From Martinezella multihospitum (GTDB taxonomy: Bacteria > Pseudomonadota > Alphaproteobacteria > Rhizobiales > Rhizobiaceae): DNA of 64,000 nucleotides. Shown one piece after another: positions 18,243 through 27,509 of the stretch (within the stretch, counting starts at the first letter, position 1; each line of letters begins with the position of its first letter). The notes beneath the pieces are model-generated. The model was not told the DNA's origin and did no database searches. It saw only the letters and a program-made list of their open reading frames with translations. Both the position numbers and the translations under genes were made by a program. Location of the stretch: the NCBI RefSeq assembly GCF_900094585.1, contig NZ_FMAG01000001.1, positions 634,530-698,529 on the forward strand. The letters run 5' to 3'.

Positions 18243-19916
18243 TCAGCCGGCCGCACTTGCGGCGCTGAGGACCGCCTTGACGGTTGCGGTTGCCACGTCA
18301 TCATCGATGCCGACACCGAAGACCTGCGATCCATCCGGCTGGACGCATTGCAGATAGGCGGCCGCTTTCGCATCGCTGCCACGACGCAGTGCATGCTCCT
18401 GATAGTCCATGACGCTCAGTTCCACTCCGAAAGCCTCGGCAATCGCGGCAAGCACCGCCGAAACGAGCCCATTGCCGCGACCGCTGACGACAACATCCTG
18501 ATTGTCATGGCGAATCCGACCGGTGAAGATGCGCTCCGCACTGGCTCCCCTGCGAAAACCACCTTCGTAATCGACAAGTTCGAAGCGCTCGAAATCGTCA
18601 ACATAATAGGCGTGGACGAAAGCCTTCCAGATGTCTTCGGCCGCCAGTTCGCGCTTGATCTCATCCGCGAGGAGCTGCACCCGCCTGCTGAAATCGACCT
18701 GCATGGCGCGCGGCAGCTTCAAGCCCCTGTCCTGCTCGATCACCCAGGCCACCCCGCCCTTGCCAGACTGGCTGTTGACACGGATGACCGCCTCGTAGCT
18801 CTCGCCGATATCGGCGGGATCGACCGGCAGGTAGGGCATTTCCCATACGCCGTCATTGCGCCGCTCATGCGCGGCAAATCCCTTGCGAATCGCGTCCTGA
18901 TGCGAACCCGAAAAGGCCGTATGCACGAGTTCGCCCGCATAAGGATGGCGCGGATGGATGGGCAGGCCGTTACAATATTCCACCGTCTTCACCACGTCCC
19001 GGATCGACAGAAAGGTCAGGCCGGGATCGATACCCTGCGTGTAGAGGTTCAAGGCCAGCGTTACCAGATCGACATTGCCGGTGCGCTCACCATTGCCGAA
19101 GAGGCAGCCTTCGACACGATCGGCTCCGGCCAGCAGCGCCTGTTCGGCCGAAGCCACCGCCGTGCCGCGGTCATTGTGCGGATGAACGCTGATGACGACG
19201 GCGTCGCGCCGCGAAATATGGCCGCAAAACCACTCGATCTGGTCGGCATAGACATTCGGCATCGCCACTTCCACCGTTGCCGGCAGGTTGAGGATGGCGG
19301 GACGCTCCGCAGTCGGCTGCCAGACATCGAGCACACGCTCGCAGATTTCGAGCGCGAAATCCGGCTCGGTGAAGCAGAAGGTTTCCGGCGAATATTCGAA
19401 GGTCCAGTCAGTCTCCGGCTGCCTCAGGCTTTCCCGTAGTATTGTGGTAACACCGCTGATGGCGAGGTCGACGATCTCGTGCCGTTCCATGCCGAAGACG
19501 ACGCGGCGAAAGAGCGGTGCGGTCGCATTGTAGAGATGGACGATGGCCTTACGAGCGCCCCTGAGGGATTCGAAGGTACGGGCAATGAGATCGGCGCGCG
19601 ACTGGGTCAGCACCTGGATCGTTACATCTTCGGGGATACGATCCTCCTCGATCAGCGCACGGACGAAATCAAACTCGATCTGCGAAGCGGACGGAAAGGC
19701 GACCTCGATCTCCTTGAAACCGGAGGCGAGCAGCATGTCGTAGAAGCGCAGCTTGCGCTCGACATCCATGGGATTGGCGAGCGCCTGGTTTCCGTCGCGC
19801 AAATCCGTTGAGAGCCAGCGCGGGGCCTTGGCGAGACGCTTGTTCGGCCATTGCCGATCCGGCAATTCGATGGGCGAGATAAAGGGACGATATTTGGTTT
19901 CGGGATTCTTCAGCAT
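18243..19916 (-). CDS. leuA: 2-isopropylmalate synthase LeuA
   Basis: A 557-residue enzyme that condenses acetyl-CoA with 2-oxoisovalerate, the first committed step of leucine synthesis in the cytoplasm. The N-terminal TIM barrel shows STDLRDGNQALANPM (metal-binding Asp) and VISVHPHNDRGTAVASAEQALLAGADRVEGCLFGNGERTGN (His-x-His-Asn metal site, read as adjoining motifs). The C terminus is the allosteric leucine-binding domain (FTGRIRHDNQDVVVSGRGNGLVSAVL). The length and sequence fit the long LeuA class. It is monocistronic, with a structured leader upstream. Confidence 0.95.
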   Translation of the reverse strand: MLKNPETKYRPFISPIELPDRQWPNKRLAKAPRWLSTDLRDGNQALANPMDVERKLRFYDMLLASGFKEIEVAFPSASQIEFDFVRALIEEDRIPEDVTIQVLTQSRADLIARTFESLRGARKAIVHLYNATAPLFRRVVFGMERHEIVDLAISGVTTILRESLRQPETDWTFEYSPETFCFTEPDFALEICERVLDVWQPTAERPAILNLPATVEVAMPNVYADQIEWFCGHISRRDAVVISVHPHNDRGTAVASAEQALLAGADRVEGCLFGNGERTGNVDLVTLALNLYTQGIDPGLTFLSIRDVVKTVEYCNGLPIHPRHPYAGELVHTAFSGSHQDAIRKGFAAHERRNDGVWEMPYLPVDPADIGESYEAVIRVNSQSGKGGVAWVIEQDRGLKLPRAMQVDFSRRVQLLADEIKRELAAEDIWKAFVHAYYVDDFERFELVDYEGGFRRGASAERIFTGRIRHDNQDVVVSGRGNGLVSAVLAAIAEAFGVELSVMDYQEHALRRGSDAKAAAYLQCVQPDGSQVFGVGIDDDVATATVKAVLSAASAAG

Positions 19917-20030
19917 GATCCGTTCCGTTGCGTGTCGGTAGATTTGAAAAAAGCGGACAGCAGCCTACGGTCGCCGGGATGCCGTCAGGCCCGACGACCG
20001 CGGCTAAGTCGCAATGCAACGGAAAGCTGA
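19917..20030 (-). promoter_or_regulatory. Candidate structured leader of leuA
   Basis: On the plus strand TTCCGTTGC at 19923-19931 is the exact complement of GCAACGGAA at 20016-20024. In the leuA transcript these could close an 84-base loop and mask the region just before the start codon. Inside the loop a GGTCGTCGGG/CCCGGCGACC hairpin and then TTTTTT occur. Neither a leader peptide rich in Leu codons nor a known riboswitch was recognised. Confidence 0.3.
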
Positions 20031-20210
20031 AGGGAATTACGTCCGATAAATGTGGCCGTGACGCCTATCCATGCGTACTGCGATACGACGACAGCGTGAT
20101 GCGGCCGATCCGATCGATGCAGATTGTGGGATGAGGCAGACACGAAAAGAGATATCCTGCGGGGAAAGGAACTCTAGGTTACCGCCGATATCTTTGATAT
20201 TCTCACGCGT

Positions 20211-21032
20211 ATGGATCAATTATCGTCGCAAAAGGATCAAGCCTATCTGCAGCACGGCACCGATGTCGCTGAAGGCGTCGCCGTCATCGCATATGATGAT
20301 CATCGCTTCACCAGTTCTCGCCACAGCCATAAGCAGGCGCAACTGCTCTACGCCGTCAGCGGCGTGATCTCCTTGACCACGGATAGCGGCACCTGGGTCG
20401 TACCGCCGAGCCGCGCGGTCTGGCTGCCACCACATCTCGAGCATGTGACGGCCAGCCATACGAGCGTTCAATTTCGCTCGTTGCTGATCGATCCCGACGG
20501 CAGGGATGCCCTGCCGAAAGAGTGCATGGTGGTGGAAGTCACCCCGCTCCTGCGCGAGCTCATCCTGCGGCTTGCCGGCCTCGTCGATAAACCCGATCAC
20601 AAGGAAATCGCGGATGCAGTCATTCGCCTGCTGCTTCTCGAAATCACTTTCCTGCCGGCTCAACCGCTCAAGCTACCGCTACCGAAACATCCGGCACTTG
20701 CGGCGTTCTGCGAAACCTTGCTCGGCGATCTTGCGAGCACAATCTCGATTGAAGAGGCGGCAAATGGGCTGCATATGAGCCGGGCGACGCTCATGCGGCT
20801 GTTTCAGCGAGAAACAGGACTAAGCTTCGGCCGGTGGCGGCAGCAGGCACGCATGTTGAAGGCTCTCGCGTTGCTCGCGGAAGGTCGGACCATTCTCGAT
20901 GTGGCGCTGGACTGCGGCTATGAGAGCCCTAGCGCCTTCTCGGCCATGTTCCGGCGTTCCCTTGGCCGCTCGCCCCGGGATTATTTTCAATCCGCAACAC
21001 TGGCCGGCGAAACCAGCCAGGGGACCGACTAG
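20211..21032 (+). CDS. AraC-family transcriptional regulator with cupin domain
   Basis: A 273-residue regulator. The N-terminal half is a cupin-like sensor (SRHSHKQAQLLYAVSGVISLTT, then WVVPPSRAVWLPPHLEHV). The C-terminal 100 residues carry the two AraC helix-turn-helix units (ISIEEAANGLHMSRATLMRLFQRETG and ILDVALDCGYESPSAFSAMFRRSLGRSPRDYF, read as motifs). It is divergent from leuA and converges with the GNAT gene, three bases apart. Its target is not evident from context; proteins of this type often control an adjacent transporter or exporter, and none is present. Confidence 0.9.
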   Translation: MDQLSSQKDQAYLQHGTDVAEGVAVIAYDDHRFTSSRHSHKQAQLLYAVSGVISLTTDSGTWVVPPSRAVWLPPHLEHVTASHTSVQFRSLLIDPDGRDALPKECMVVEVTPLLRELILRLAGLVDKPDHKEIADAVIRLLLLEITFLPAQPLKLPLPKHPALAAFCETLLGDLASTISIEEAANGLHMSRATLMRLFQRETGLSFGRWRQQARMLKALALLAEGRTILDVALDCGYESPSAFSAMFRRSLGRSPRDYFQSATLAGETSQGTD

Positions 21033-21035
21033 GGG

Positions 21036-21593
21036 CTAGTTCTGCCGGTCGCCAGCCAGGCAGCCGAACATGCGGAAATCGTGGAAGGCCTCTTTGAATC
21101 GCGCCTTCTGCCGCAACGTGCCCTCATATTGGAAGCCCGTTTTTTCCAGAACCCGGTCGGATGCGGTGTTTCCCGGCAATGTCCAGGCTTCGATGCGATT
21201 GAGCGAAAAAGCGTCGAAGCCGCATCGGACGACAGCGCGTGCCGCTTCGCTCATCAACCCTTTGCCCCAGGCCGAGGGATGCAATTCATATCCCAGCTCG
21301 GCACATCTGGCGCGCCTGTCGAAACTGTTAAAACGGATAGCCCCGAGCAAACGGCCGGAAACCCGATCCTCGATGATCCATGAACAGCCCGCTCCCTTGG
21401 GGAAGATTTTGATCATCCATCGCAAAGAGCGCTCGATCTGCGCCATTTTCGGCGCATCAACCCAATTCGAGAACCGTGTGACCTCTGCAATCGAAATCAG
21501 TGCATGGAAATCGTCGCGATCATCCATGCTCGCTTCGCGCAGCCGCAGTCGCTCGGTTACAAGTGTGGGAAACTCGACTTGTGAAAGAGCCAT
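21036..21593 (-). CDS. GNAT acetyltransferase (RimJ/RimL type)
   Basis: A 185-residue GNAT protein. LVTERLRLREASMDDRDDF at the N terminus and SWIIEDRVSGRLLGAIRF, followed by AELGYELHPSAWGKGLMSEAARAVV (acetyl-CoA pyrophosphate loop) and NRIEAWTLPGNTASDRVLEKTGF, are the standard RimJ/RimL-like motifs. The substrate is probably an amino group on a protein or small molecule. The ATG at 21593 was chosen because the longer frame overlaps the serine hydrolase gene; it begins three bases after that gene's stop, so the two form an operon. Confidence 0.87.
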   Translation of the reverse strand: MALSQVEFPTLVTERLRLREASMDDRDDFHALISIAEVTRFSNWVDAPKMAQIERSLRWMIKIFPKGAGCSWIIEDRVSGRLLGAIRFNSFDRRARCAELGYELHPSAWGKGLMSEAARAVVRCGFDAFSLNRIEAWTLPGNTASDRVLEKTGFQYEGTLRQKARFKEAFHDFRMFGCLAGDRQN

Positions 21594-21595
21594 CT

Positions 21596-22669
21596 TTACG
21601 CTTTCAGCAGATTGGCAAGAATGATCTCGCGCCAGACGCGGGTGGGTGTGATCCAGGCGTCCCATGCATTGTACTTGCCGGAATAGATGACGGCTGCAAT
21701 GCCGGCATCGGGCATCAGCCAGAGCCTTTGCCCGCCATTGCCGAAGCCGGCATACCATGGGCGCGGCCCATCAAACGCCGGCACCGGCGCATCGCCCGAG
21801 AACCACAGTCTGCCATAGCTCAAACCGTCCCCGGTCGAAATCGCCGGCGCGAGAGATTGCGCGACCCACTCTTCCGAGACGATCCGTTGGCCGTTCCATA
21901 CGCCCTTCTGGAGGAAAAGCATGCCGATCGTCAGCAAATCGGGGGCAGTCAGGCGCAACCCGGATGCTGGCGACGCCACGCCGTCACGCCCGGCGTTCCA
22001 ATGGAATTTTGCAATCCCCAGCGGTTCGAAGAGAACCTCTCGCGCGAAATCGGGCAAGCGCTTGCCCGTGCCGCGCTCGATGATCGCCCCCACAAGCGCA
22101 ACGCTGCCGCCGGAATAAATCCAGCGCGTTCCCGGCTCGGCGATCATCGGACGCTCCAGAACAAAACGATATCGGTCCTCTGCGTTCTCCATCGCAATTT
22201 CGCTGTTCAGCGGGTCGGTATAGGGGCGATCCTCGTCCCATTCCATCCCCAGCGTCATCGTCAGGGCATGGCCGACAGTGATCTTGGCGCGCGCAGGATC
22301 TCGGGCGAGATCGCCGTATTCCGGGAACTGTTCGTAGAGCGATGCATCCGGTGGCGGCACCAATCCCCTGTCGAGCGCGATGCCATAAAGAAGGCCGGCA
22401 ATGCTCTTGGTGACCGAACGAAGATCGTGCAGCGTATCCGCGTCGAAGGCGACATCCCCGAGCGGATCTCCCCAATTTTCGTCGGAACCAACGGCATAAT
22501 ATTCCAGACATACACGCCCGGAACGAGCGGCAAGCACGACATGCAGATCGCGCAGCAGGCCGGATTCGATACCGGCTTCGAACTTGCGACGGAGCCCAGG
22601 ATCAAAGCCCATGGCCTGCAAGGTTTCGCAGTCAGGTGACGAAGTTGAATTGCTCTGCGTCAGGGCCAT
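21596..22669 (-). CDS. Serine hydrolase, class C beta-lactamase fold
   Basis: A 357-residue serine hydrolase of the AmpC/esterase EstB group. The catalytic SxxK is in LRSVTKSIAGLLYG and the YxN-type second motif is YSGGSVALVGAIIE. The third motif is less clear (GFGNGGQRLWLMPDAGI). There is no signal peptide, so it is probably a cytoplasmic esterase or peptidase rather than a resistance lactamase. It is followed directly by the GNAT gene. Confidence 0.83.
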   Translation of the reverse strand: MALTQSNSTSSPDCETLQAMGFDPGLRRKFEAGIESGLLRDLHVVLAARSGRVCLEYYAVGSDENWGDPLGDVAFDADTLHDLRSVTKSIAGLLYGIALDRGLVPPPDASLYEQFPEYGDLARDPARAKITVGHALTMTLGMEWDEDRPYTDPLNSEIAMENAEDRYRFVLERPMIAEPGTRWIYSGGSVALVGAIIERGTGKRLPDFAREVLFEPLGIAKFHWNAGRDGVASPASGLRLTAPDLLTIGMLFLQKGVWNGQRIVSEEWVAQSLAPAISTGDGLSYGRLWFSGDAPVPAFDGPRPWYAGFGNGGQRLWLMPDAGIAAVIYSGKYNAWDAWITPTRVWREIILANLLKA

Positions 22670-22775
22670 GAAATCGCCTTCCTCCGTTATGCGACTTTCA
22701 GTTCAGGCTACAATCCAAGCATGTATTCAGCAAGGCGATCGCACCACATTTCGCCGCTGCTGTCGTCCGTCGAAA

Positions 22776-24584
22776 TCAGCCCCGTTCTACCCGCAATTCA
22801 CCGTCCGCCTCCACGACAAACGCCGCCACCGTCCTGTTGCGGCCATTCAGCTTTGCTTTCAGCAAAGCGCCGTCGGCACGGTTGATCAGCGTCGTGGTCG
22901 GCCCCGAAACCGGGGAAGAGGCAATGCCGACGGAGACGGAAAGCGGGCCGACAATCCGCGCCCGATAAGAAAAGGGCGTGCCGAACACGCTCGTGCGTAG
23001 CCTCTCGGCAAGCGCAAAACCTTCGTTGTCGGTCATATCCGTGGCGATGACCGTCAACTCCTCCCCGCCGAAGCGGTAGACCGTACCGACCTCGCCAACC
23101 GTGTCGGCAACGATCTGCCCGACGTGTCGCAGCACCTCGTCGCCGGCATCATGGCCGAATTCGTCGTTGAAACGCTTGAAGTGATCGATGTCGATCATCA
23201 TGCAGATGACCGTGCGGGCGGATTGATCCCTGTGAAGATTATTGAGCGCTTCGTCCAGAGAGCGCCTGTTGAGCAGGCCTGTCAGCGCGTCGCGCACGGC
23301 GAGATTGATCAACCGGTCGCGCAGCTGCAGGTTCGCGATGGCAAGGCCGATATTCTCGGCGATCAGTTCCAGATAGAGCCGCGGCGCATCGGCGGCCGTC
23401 GCATCCTTCGTGCGGTCCTCGAAATAAAGCAGGCCGATCGCTTCGCCGAGCGCGGTCAGGGGGACGCAAAGACCCGGCACGCCGGAGTGATCCAGATGCT
23501 GACAGGGAATATCGGTATCCGCCACATGGCTGACATGCGGGCGGCCACGGCGCAGGCCCCAGCAGGCGGAAGCGGCAAAGGACGGCTCGGTATGTTCTGG
23601 CTCCAGCCACCGGCTGACTTCGCTCAGCGTCGTCCTGCTTTCATTCATCGTGTAGAGACATCCCGCAACGCCGGGAAAGATCTGCGGCACGAAGAGCGCG
23701 ACGACTTCGGCTAGCTCGTTCTGGGCATAGCAGGCCTGGAGGCGATGCATCATCTGCAGGATGAGATCCTTGGTCTCCAGATCGCGCTTGCGCTCGGCGT
23801 CGAGACGGTTTCGCTCCAGACCGTTCTCGCGGAAGATCTGTATGGCATCGTTCATTTCGCCGATCTCGTCACGGCGGCGGTCGGTCGGCACTTCGACGGC
23901 ATAGTCCTGTTTCGCCAGCCGGTTGACGATCCCTGTCATGCGCACTAGCGGCAGCGCCACCCGGCGCCGCAGTATGAAATAGAGCACGCCGAGGAATATG
24001 ACCGCAGTCAACGCCAGCATCACTTTCGCGATATCGGCCCAGAGATCGCTGCGTGCCTGCGCGGAACGGAAGGCCGCCTCGGTGCGGGCCGTCGCCAGGG
24101 CGCGAAACTGATTGACACTGTTGAGCAGTGCCGCCTGGACGCGCTCGTGTTCAGGGCCGAACAACGTGTCGCGCGCACCGGTCTGATTGCCGCCGGTATA
24201 GGCGGCAACCGCCGCCGCCTCCACCTTATCGAGCGCCTGCGCATTGACTGCCACCTCTTCGACGACCTGAAGCTCGGCATCGGGAAGGCCAAGGCCGCGC
24301 AGGTTGTCGATAGCGGTGTCGCGGCGGCGCTCTTCACCTTCGTCGACGGTAAAGGCATCCAGATGCCTCTCCTCGCCGCGCATGACATAGAGACGAGCTT
24401 CGTCGGTCGTCTCTTCGGCGCCGAGTGCAAGCTCCTCGCCCATGCTGTTCAACAGTAGATGCTGTTCGACGGCCTGTCGTTCCTGCGTCGCGCTTCGGGC
24501 AGAGAGAATGAACGCCACAGCGGACAGCACGGTCAGGACCACGGTGATGCCGTAGGCCCAATTCGTAATTGTGGTAATTCTCAT
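22776..24584 (-). CDS. Membrane diguanylate cyclase (sensor-HAMP-GAF-GGDEF)
   Basis: A 602-residue inner-membrane protein. A first helix (residues about 10-30), a periplasmic helical sensor of about 160 residues and a second helix near 190-210 are followed by a HAMP domain (RRRVALPLVRMTGIVNRLAKQD), a GAF domain (about 285-430) and a C-terminal GGDEF domain. The active-site loop reads YRFGGEEL, compatible with c-di-GMP synthesis from two GTP. No RxxD inhibitory site precedes it, so feedback inhibition may be absent. GAGGAC precedes the ATG. Confidence 0.9.
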   Translation of the reverse strand: MRITTITNWAYGITVVLTVLSAVAFILSARSATQERQAVEQHLLLNSMGEELALGAEETTDEARLYVMRGEERHLDAFTVDEGEERRRDTAIDNLRGLGLPDAELQVVEEVAVNAQALDKVEAAAVAAYTGGNQTGARDTLFGPEHERVQAALLNSVNQFRALATARTEAAFRSAQARSDLWADIAKVMLALTAVIFLGVLYFILRRRVALPLVRMTGIVNRLAKQDYAVEVPTDRRRDEIGEMNDAIQIFRENGLERNRLDAERKRDLETKDLILQMMHRLQACYAQNELAEVVALFVPQIFPGVAGCLYTMNESRTTLSEVSRWLEPEHTEPSFAASACWGLRRGRPHVSHVADTDIPCQHLDHSGVPGLCVPLTALGEAIGLLYFEDRTKDATAADAPRLYLELIAENIGLAIANLQLRDRLINLAVRDALTGLLNRRSLDEALNNLHRDQSARTVICMMIDIDHFKRFNDEFGHDAGDEVLRHVGQIVADTVGEVGTVYRFGGEELTVIATDMTDNEGFALAERLRTSVFGTPFSYRARIVGPLSVSVGIASSPVSGPTTTLINRADGALLKAKLNGRNRTVAAFVVEADGELRVERG

Positions 24585-25111
24585 CTGCCGTCCTCTGCGC
24601 CCTTTTCAGACACTCCTAAAGTACATGCCTTGCCGGGCCCTCAATTATGACATCCAGCCACGGGATCAAGCGAGAATATGCGGCGTGGAAAGCTTAATCC
24701 AGGCGCACAGGCACGAACCCCCGTCTGCATCGCGCGGCGCGGAGAGCTGTGGGCGTCGCGATCTTCTGACGAGAACCCCGGTTGCGACCGAACGGCCGCT
24801 TCCGAGATTCCCGGCTGTCGTCAGGGGTGAGTACGACAGCCGCGCCAACAAATCGATTTTCAGACCGGCAATCCATAGGCTGACTGGAAGCTGGGAAACA
24901 CATGCTTAAGTTCCACAAGTGACTGCCCCATTTTGAGACATCTTTCACGCAACGCTAAAATTTATCCTGCCAAGATTAGCCTTGCGCCCGGCAATTGTTG
25001 TTCAGATCTCATACAAGTGCGATGATTTGAACTTTCCAACCTAACCCATTTTCCTGAATAGCTCCTCGGCTTCTGCACAGATTCTGCAAAGACGGGCGCC
25101 ATCGTCGCGCC
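24585..25111. other. Gap without a recognised gene
   Basis: About 530 bases between the divergent cyclase gene and the DUF4173 operon. A frame of about 110 codons on the plus strand has Arg/Pro-rich composition and no recognisable motif, so it is not called. No RNA gene or strong hairpin was seen. Promoters for both directions must lie here. Confidence 0.5.
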
Positions 25112-25282
25112 ATGAACAACACGCCCGAGACAATCACAGCACCGCCCGCCCGCTTGCCACGCAGCCTTCTCAAGGAAGGCTGGTGGCTCAAGGACGATCG
25201 TCACCCTCAAGCCGATCCGCCCGCTCAAGGAGCCAAGATCATATCCTTCGCCGAACATCTCGCACGGAGCCGATGCCGATGA
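25112..25282 (+). CDS. Putative 56-aa protein coupled to DUF4173 gene
   Basis: A short frame starting MNNTPETITAPPARLPRSLL and ending FAEHLARSRCR. It is hydrophilic and Pro/Arg-rich, with a KEGWWLKDDRHPQ segment and no signal peptide. Its TGA at 25280-25282 overlaps the ATG of the next gene (ATGA), the same kind of junction seen between the following genes of this operon. There is no strong ribosome-binding site upstream. I do not recognise the family. It could be a real small protein or a translational coupler for the membrane protein. Confidence 0.45.
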   Translation: MNNTPETITAPPARLPRSLLKEGWWLKDDRHPQADPPAQGAKIISFAEHLARSRCR

Positions 25283-26787
25283 GCCTGTCCGATGCAGCAG
25301 CCCTTCCCTCAAACTCCACAAACAAATCCCATCGCAAATTCCTCACATTCATTGCCCTTCTCGCCTTGGCCGACCTTCTGCTTTTCGACAGGCAGCCCGG
25401 CCTCAATCTGTTTATCTTCACCGATACCGTTGCCGCCGGTCTGCTGATCTCCTCGAGGAAAAGGCAATCCATTCCAAAAATCGCGGCGCTTGTCGCCCTC
25501 GGCCTTGTCGCGTCCATGCCGCTTGCCGAGACCACCTCCTGGATGGGCATCGCAATCAGCCTTCTCAGCCTTTGCCTGATCTCGCTCGGCGCCGGCGGAT
25601 TGATCCCCTTGCAATGGCCCCGCCTGCCGCTCGTGCTGCTCCGCTTCCTTCTGGACGTGCCGGCGCGGCCTTTCCGCAGCGCGAGCTATCGTTGGCTGCA
25701 GCGCCTGCAGAAGCCGTCGCCGCGCGGCGTCCGGCATCACCTTCGCGACTGGATCATGCCACTGATTTTTGCCGCCGGCTTTCTTGCCCTCTTCGCCGCC
25801 GCCAATCCGCTGATCGACAAGACGCTTCGCAGCATCGACCTTACCTTCCCGCTGCAACTGTTGAGCATATGGCGCATCGGCTTCTGGCTTGCCGTTGCAG
25901 CCTTCCTGTCCCTGCTGCTTCGTCCATGCCTCATGCGCCGCCGCCCTCGCCGACGCGATGTCCCTGATATCGTCATCGGAGCCGAAGACGTGCTGTTCGG
26001 CCATAGTGCGTTGCTGCGTTCGCTCATCGTCTTCAATGCGCTGTTTGCCGTGCAGACGCTGCTCGATCTCGCCTATCTCTGGGGCGGCGCCAGCCTGCCC
26101 GATGGCATGAGCCATGCCGAATATGCCCATCGCGGCGCCTATCCGCTGATGCTCACCGCAATCCTCGCTGCCATCTTCGTGCTTGCCGCCATGCGGCGGG
26201 GCGGTCCGGGCGACAGAAGTCCCCTGCTTCGCGGCCTGGTGCATCTCTGGATCGCGCAGAACATTCTGCTCTGCCTTTCCTCCATTCTGCGGCTCGATCT
26301 CTATGTCGAAACCTATTCGCTGACGGAACTGCGTGTTGCCGCCGGCATCTGGATGGGGCTTGTTGCTGTCGGTCTCTTCCTCATTCTCCTGCGCATCCTG
26401 CTTCGCCGCTCTAACGAGTGGCTGATCGCGTTAAGCTCTGCGATGCTGGTTCTCACGCTCGACGCCACCGCACTCGCCGATATTCCCGCCCTCATCGCCC
26501 GCTTCAATGTCACCCATAGCCGCGAGATATCGGGCGAAGGCGTCGTGCTTGATCTCGATTATCTCTCGACGCTTGGTCCTGCCGCCATTCCGGCGCTCGA
26601 TACCTACCTGGCATCGCTGCCTGCCGACATGGATGCTCGCAGGGTGCGCGAAACACTACTAAGGCAGCATCTCGGCCGCTCGCGCGACTGGCGAAGCTGG
26701 ACATATCGCGACGCCCGCCTCGACGACTACCTCAAGCAGACGCAACTCTTGCAAGATCAGGCGGAAACGAAGAAAACGAACGGGTGA
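25279..26787 (+). CDS. DUF4173 polytopic membrane protein
   Basis: A protein of about 502 residues with around ten to twelve hydrophobic segments, ending in a soluble domain of about 100 residues. The pattern (LADLLLFDRQPGLNLFIF near the N terminus, then FLALFAAANPLIDKTL and VLFGHSALLRSLIVFNALF) matches DUF4173. The final part (LDLDYLSTLGPAAIPALDTYLASLP) also fits. It sits in the inner membrane; the function is unknown. ATG 25279 overlaps the upstream small frame and the stop overlaps the response regulator's GTG (GTGA at 26784-26787), so it is coupled to the two-component genes. Confidence 0.82.
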   Translation: MSLSDAAALPSNSTNKSHRKFLTFIALLALADLLLFDRQPGLNLFIFTDTVAAGLLISSRKRQSIPKIAALVALGLVASMPLAETTSWMGIAISLLSLCLISLGAGGLIPLQWPRLPLVLLRFLLDVPARPFRSASYRWLQRLQKPSPRGVRHHLRDWIMPLIFAAGFLALFAAANPLIDKTLRSIDLTFPLQLLSIWRIGFWLAVAAFLSLLLRPCLMRRRPRRRDVPDIVIGAEDVLFGHSALLRSLIVFNALFAVQTLLDLAYLWGGASLPDGMSHAEYAHRGAYPLMLTAILAAIFVLAAMRRGGPGDRSPLLRGLVHLWIAQNILLCLSSILRLDLYVETYSLTELRVAAGIWMGLVAVGLFLILLRILLRRSNEWLIALSSAMLVLTLDATALADIPALIARFNVTHSREISGEGVVLDLDYLSTLGPAAIPALDTYLASLPADMDARRVRETLLRQHLGRSRDWRSWTYRDARLDDYLKQTQLLQDQAETKKTNG

Positions 26788-27509
26788 ACCAGGACCCTTA
26801 TAGCATGGCCCAGCGTATCCTCGTCGCCGACGATGAACCGAATATTCGCGACGTGATCTGCTTCGCGCTTGATCGCGCCGGCATGAAGACGACGACTGCA
26901 CGCAACGGCACCGAGGCCATGATGGCCTTTCACAAGGGCGGTCTCGATCTGATCGTTCTCGACGTCGGTATGCCTGACATGGATGGGCTGGAGGTCTGCC
27001 GCCGCATTCGCAAGACATCGAACCTTCCGATCCTATTTCTCTCGGCGCGCGACGAGGAAATCGACAGGATTTTGGGCTTGGAAATCGGCGGCGACGATTA
27101 TGTCACCAAACCCTTCAGCCCGCGCGAGCTGGTTGCCCGGGTCCGGACCATCTTGAAGCGCAGCGGTCATGGCTCGGAGCCGGATGCGACCAATGGCCCC
27201 GTGTCCGTGGGATCGCTGCGGCTCAATCGCGGTGGCCGCACCGCCAGTCTCGCCGATGTGCCGCTCACTTTGACGGCGCTTGAATTCTCGATCCTCGATA
27301 CGCTGCTGTCGCGCCCCGAGATCGTTTTCAGCCGTGATCAACTGATGGAGGCGGCCTATGGCGCTGACATGCAGGTCGCCGACCGCACCATAGACAGCCA
27401 TATCCGCAATCTCCGCGCCAAGCTTTCGGCCGCCGGCGGCAAGGGCATCATCGCCACGGTGCATGGGATCGGCTTCAAGCTGACATCACCAGCGGAAGGA
27501 AGCGTCTGA
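26784..27509 (+). CDS. OmpR/PhoB-family response regulator
   Basis: A 241-residue regulator. The receiver domain has the acidic pair in LVADDEPNIRDV, the phosphoacceptor Asp in DLIVLDVGMPDMDG, the Thr/Ser switch in ILFLSARDEE and Lys in DDYVTKPFSPREL. The C-terminal winged helix is of the OmpR type (LTALEFSILDTLLSRPEIVFSRDQLM, then DRTIDSHIRNLRAKL). The resemblance is closest to CreB-like regulators. The GTG start overlaps the DUF4173 stop; an internal ATG at 26805 (MAQRILVADD) is an alternative. The kinase gene follows with TGATG. Confidence 0.92.
   Translation: MNQDPYSMAQRILVADDEPNIRDVICFALDRAGMKTTTARNGTEAMMAFHKGGLDLIVLDVGMPDMDGLEVCRRIRKTSNLPILFLSARDEEIDRILGLEIGGDDYVTKPFSPRELVARVRTILKRSGHGSEPDATNGPVSVGSLRLNRGGRTASLADVPLTLTALEFSILDTLLSRPEIVFSRDQLMEAAYGADMQVADRTIDSHIRNLRAKLSAAGGKGIIATVHGIGFKLTSPAEGSV

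Noticed and set aside
24571..24909. A 112-codon plus-strand frame in the gap before the DUF4173 operon
   Set aside because: Arg/Pro/Ser-rich without motif, its start lies inside the cyclase gene's 5' end, and no ribosome site was seen.
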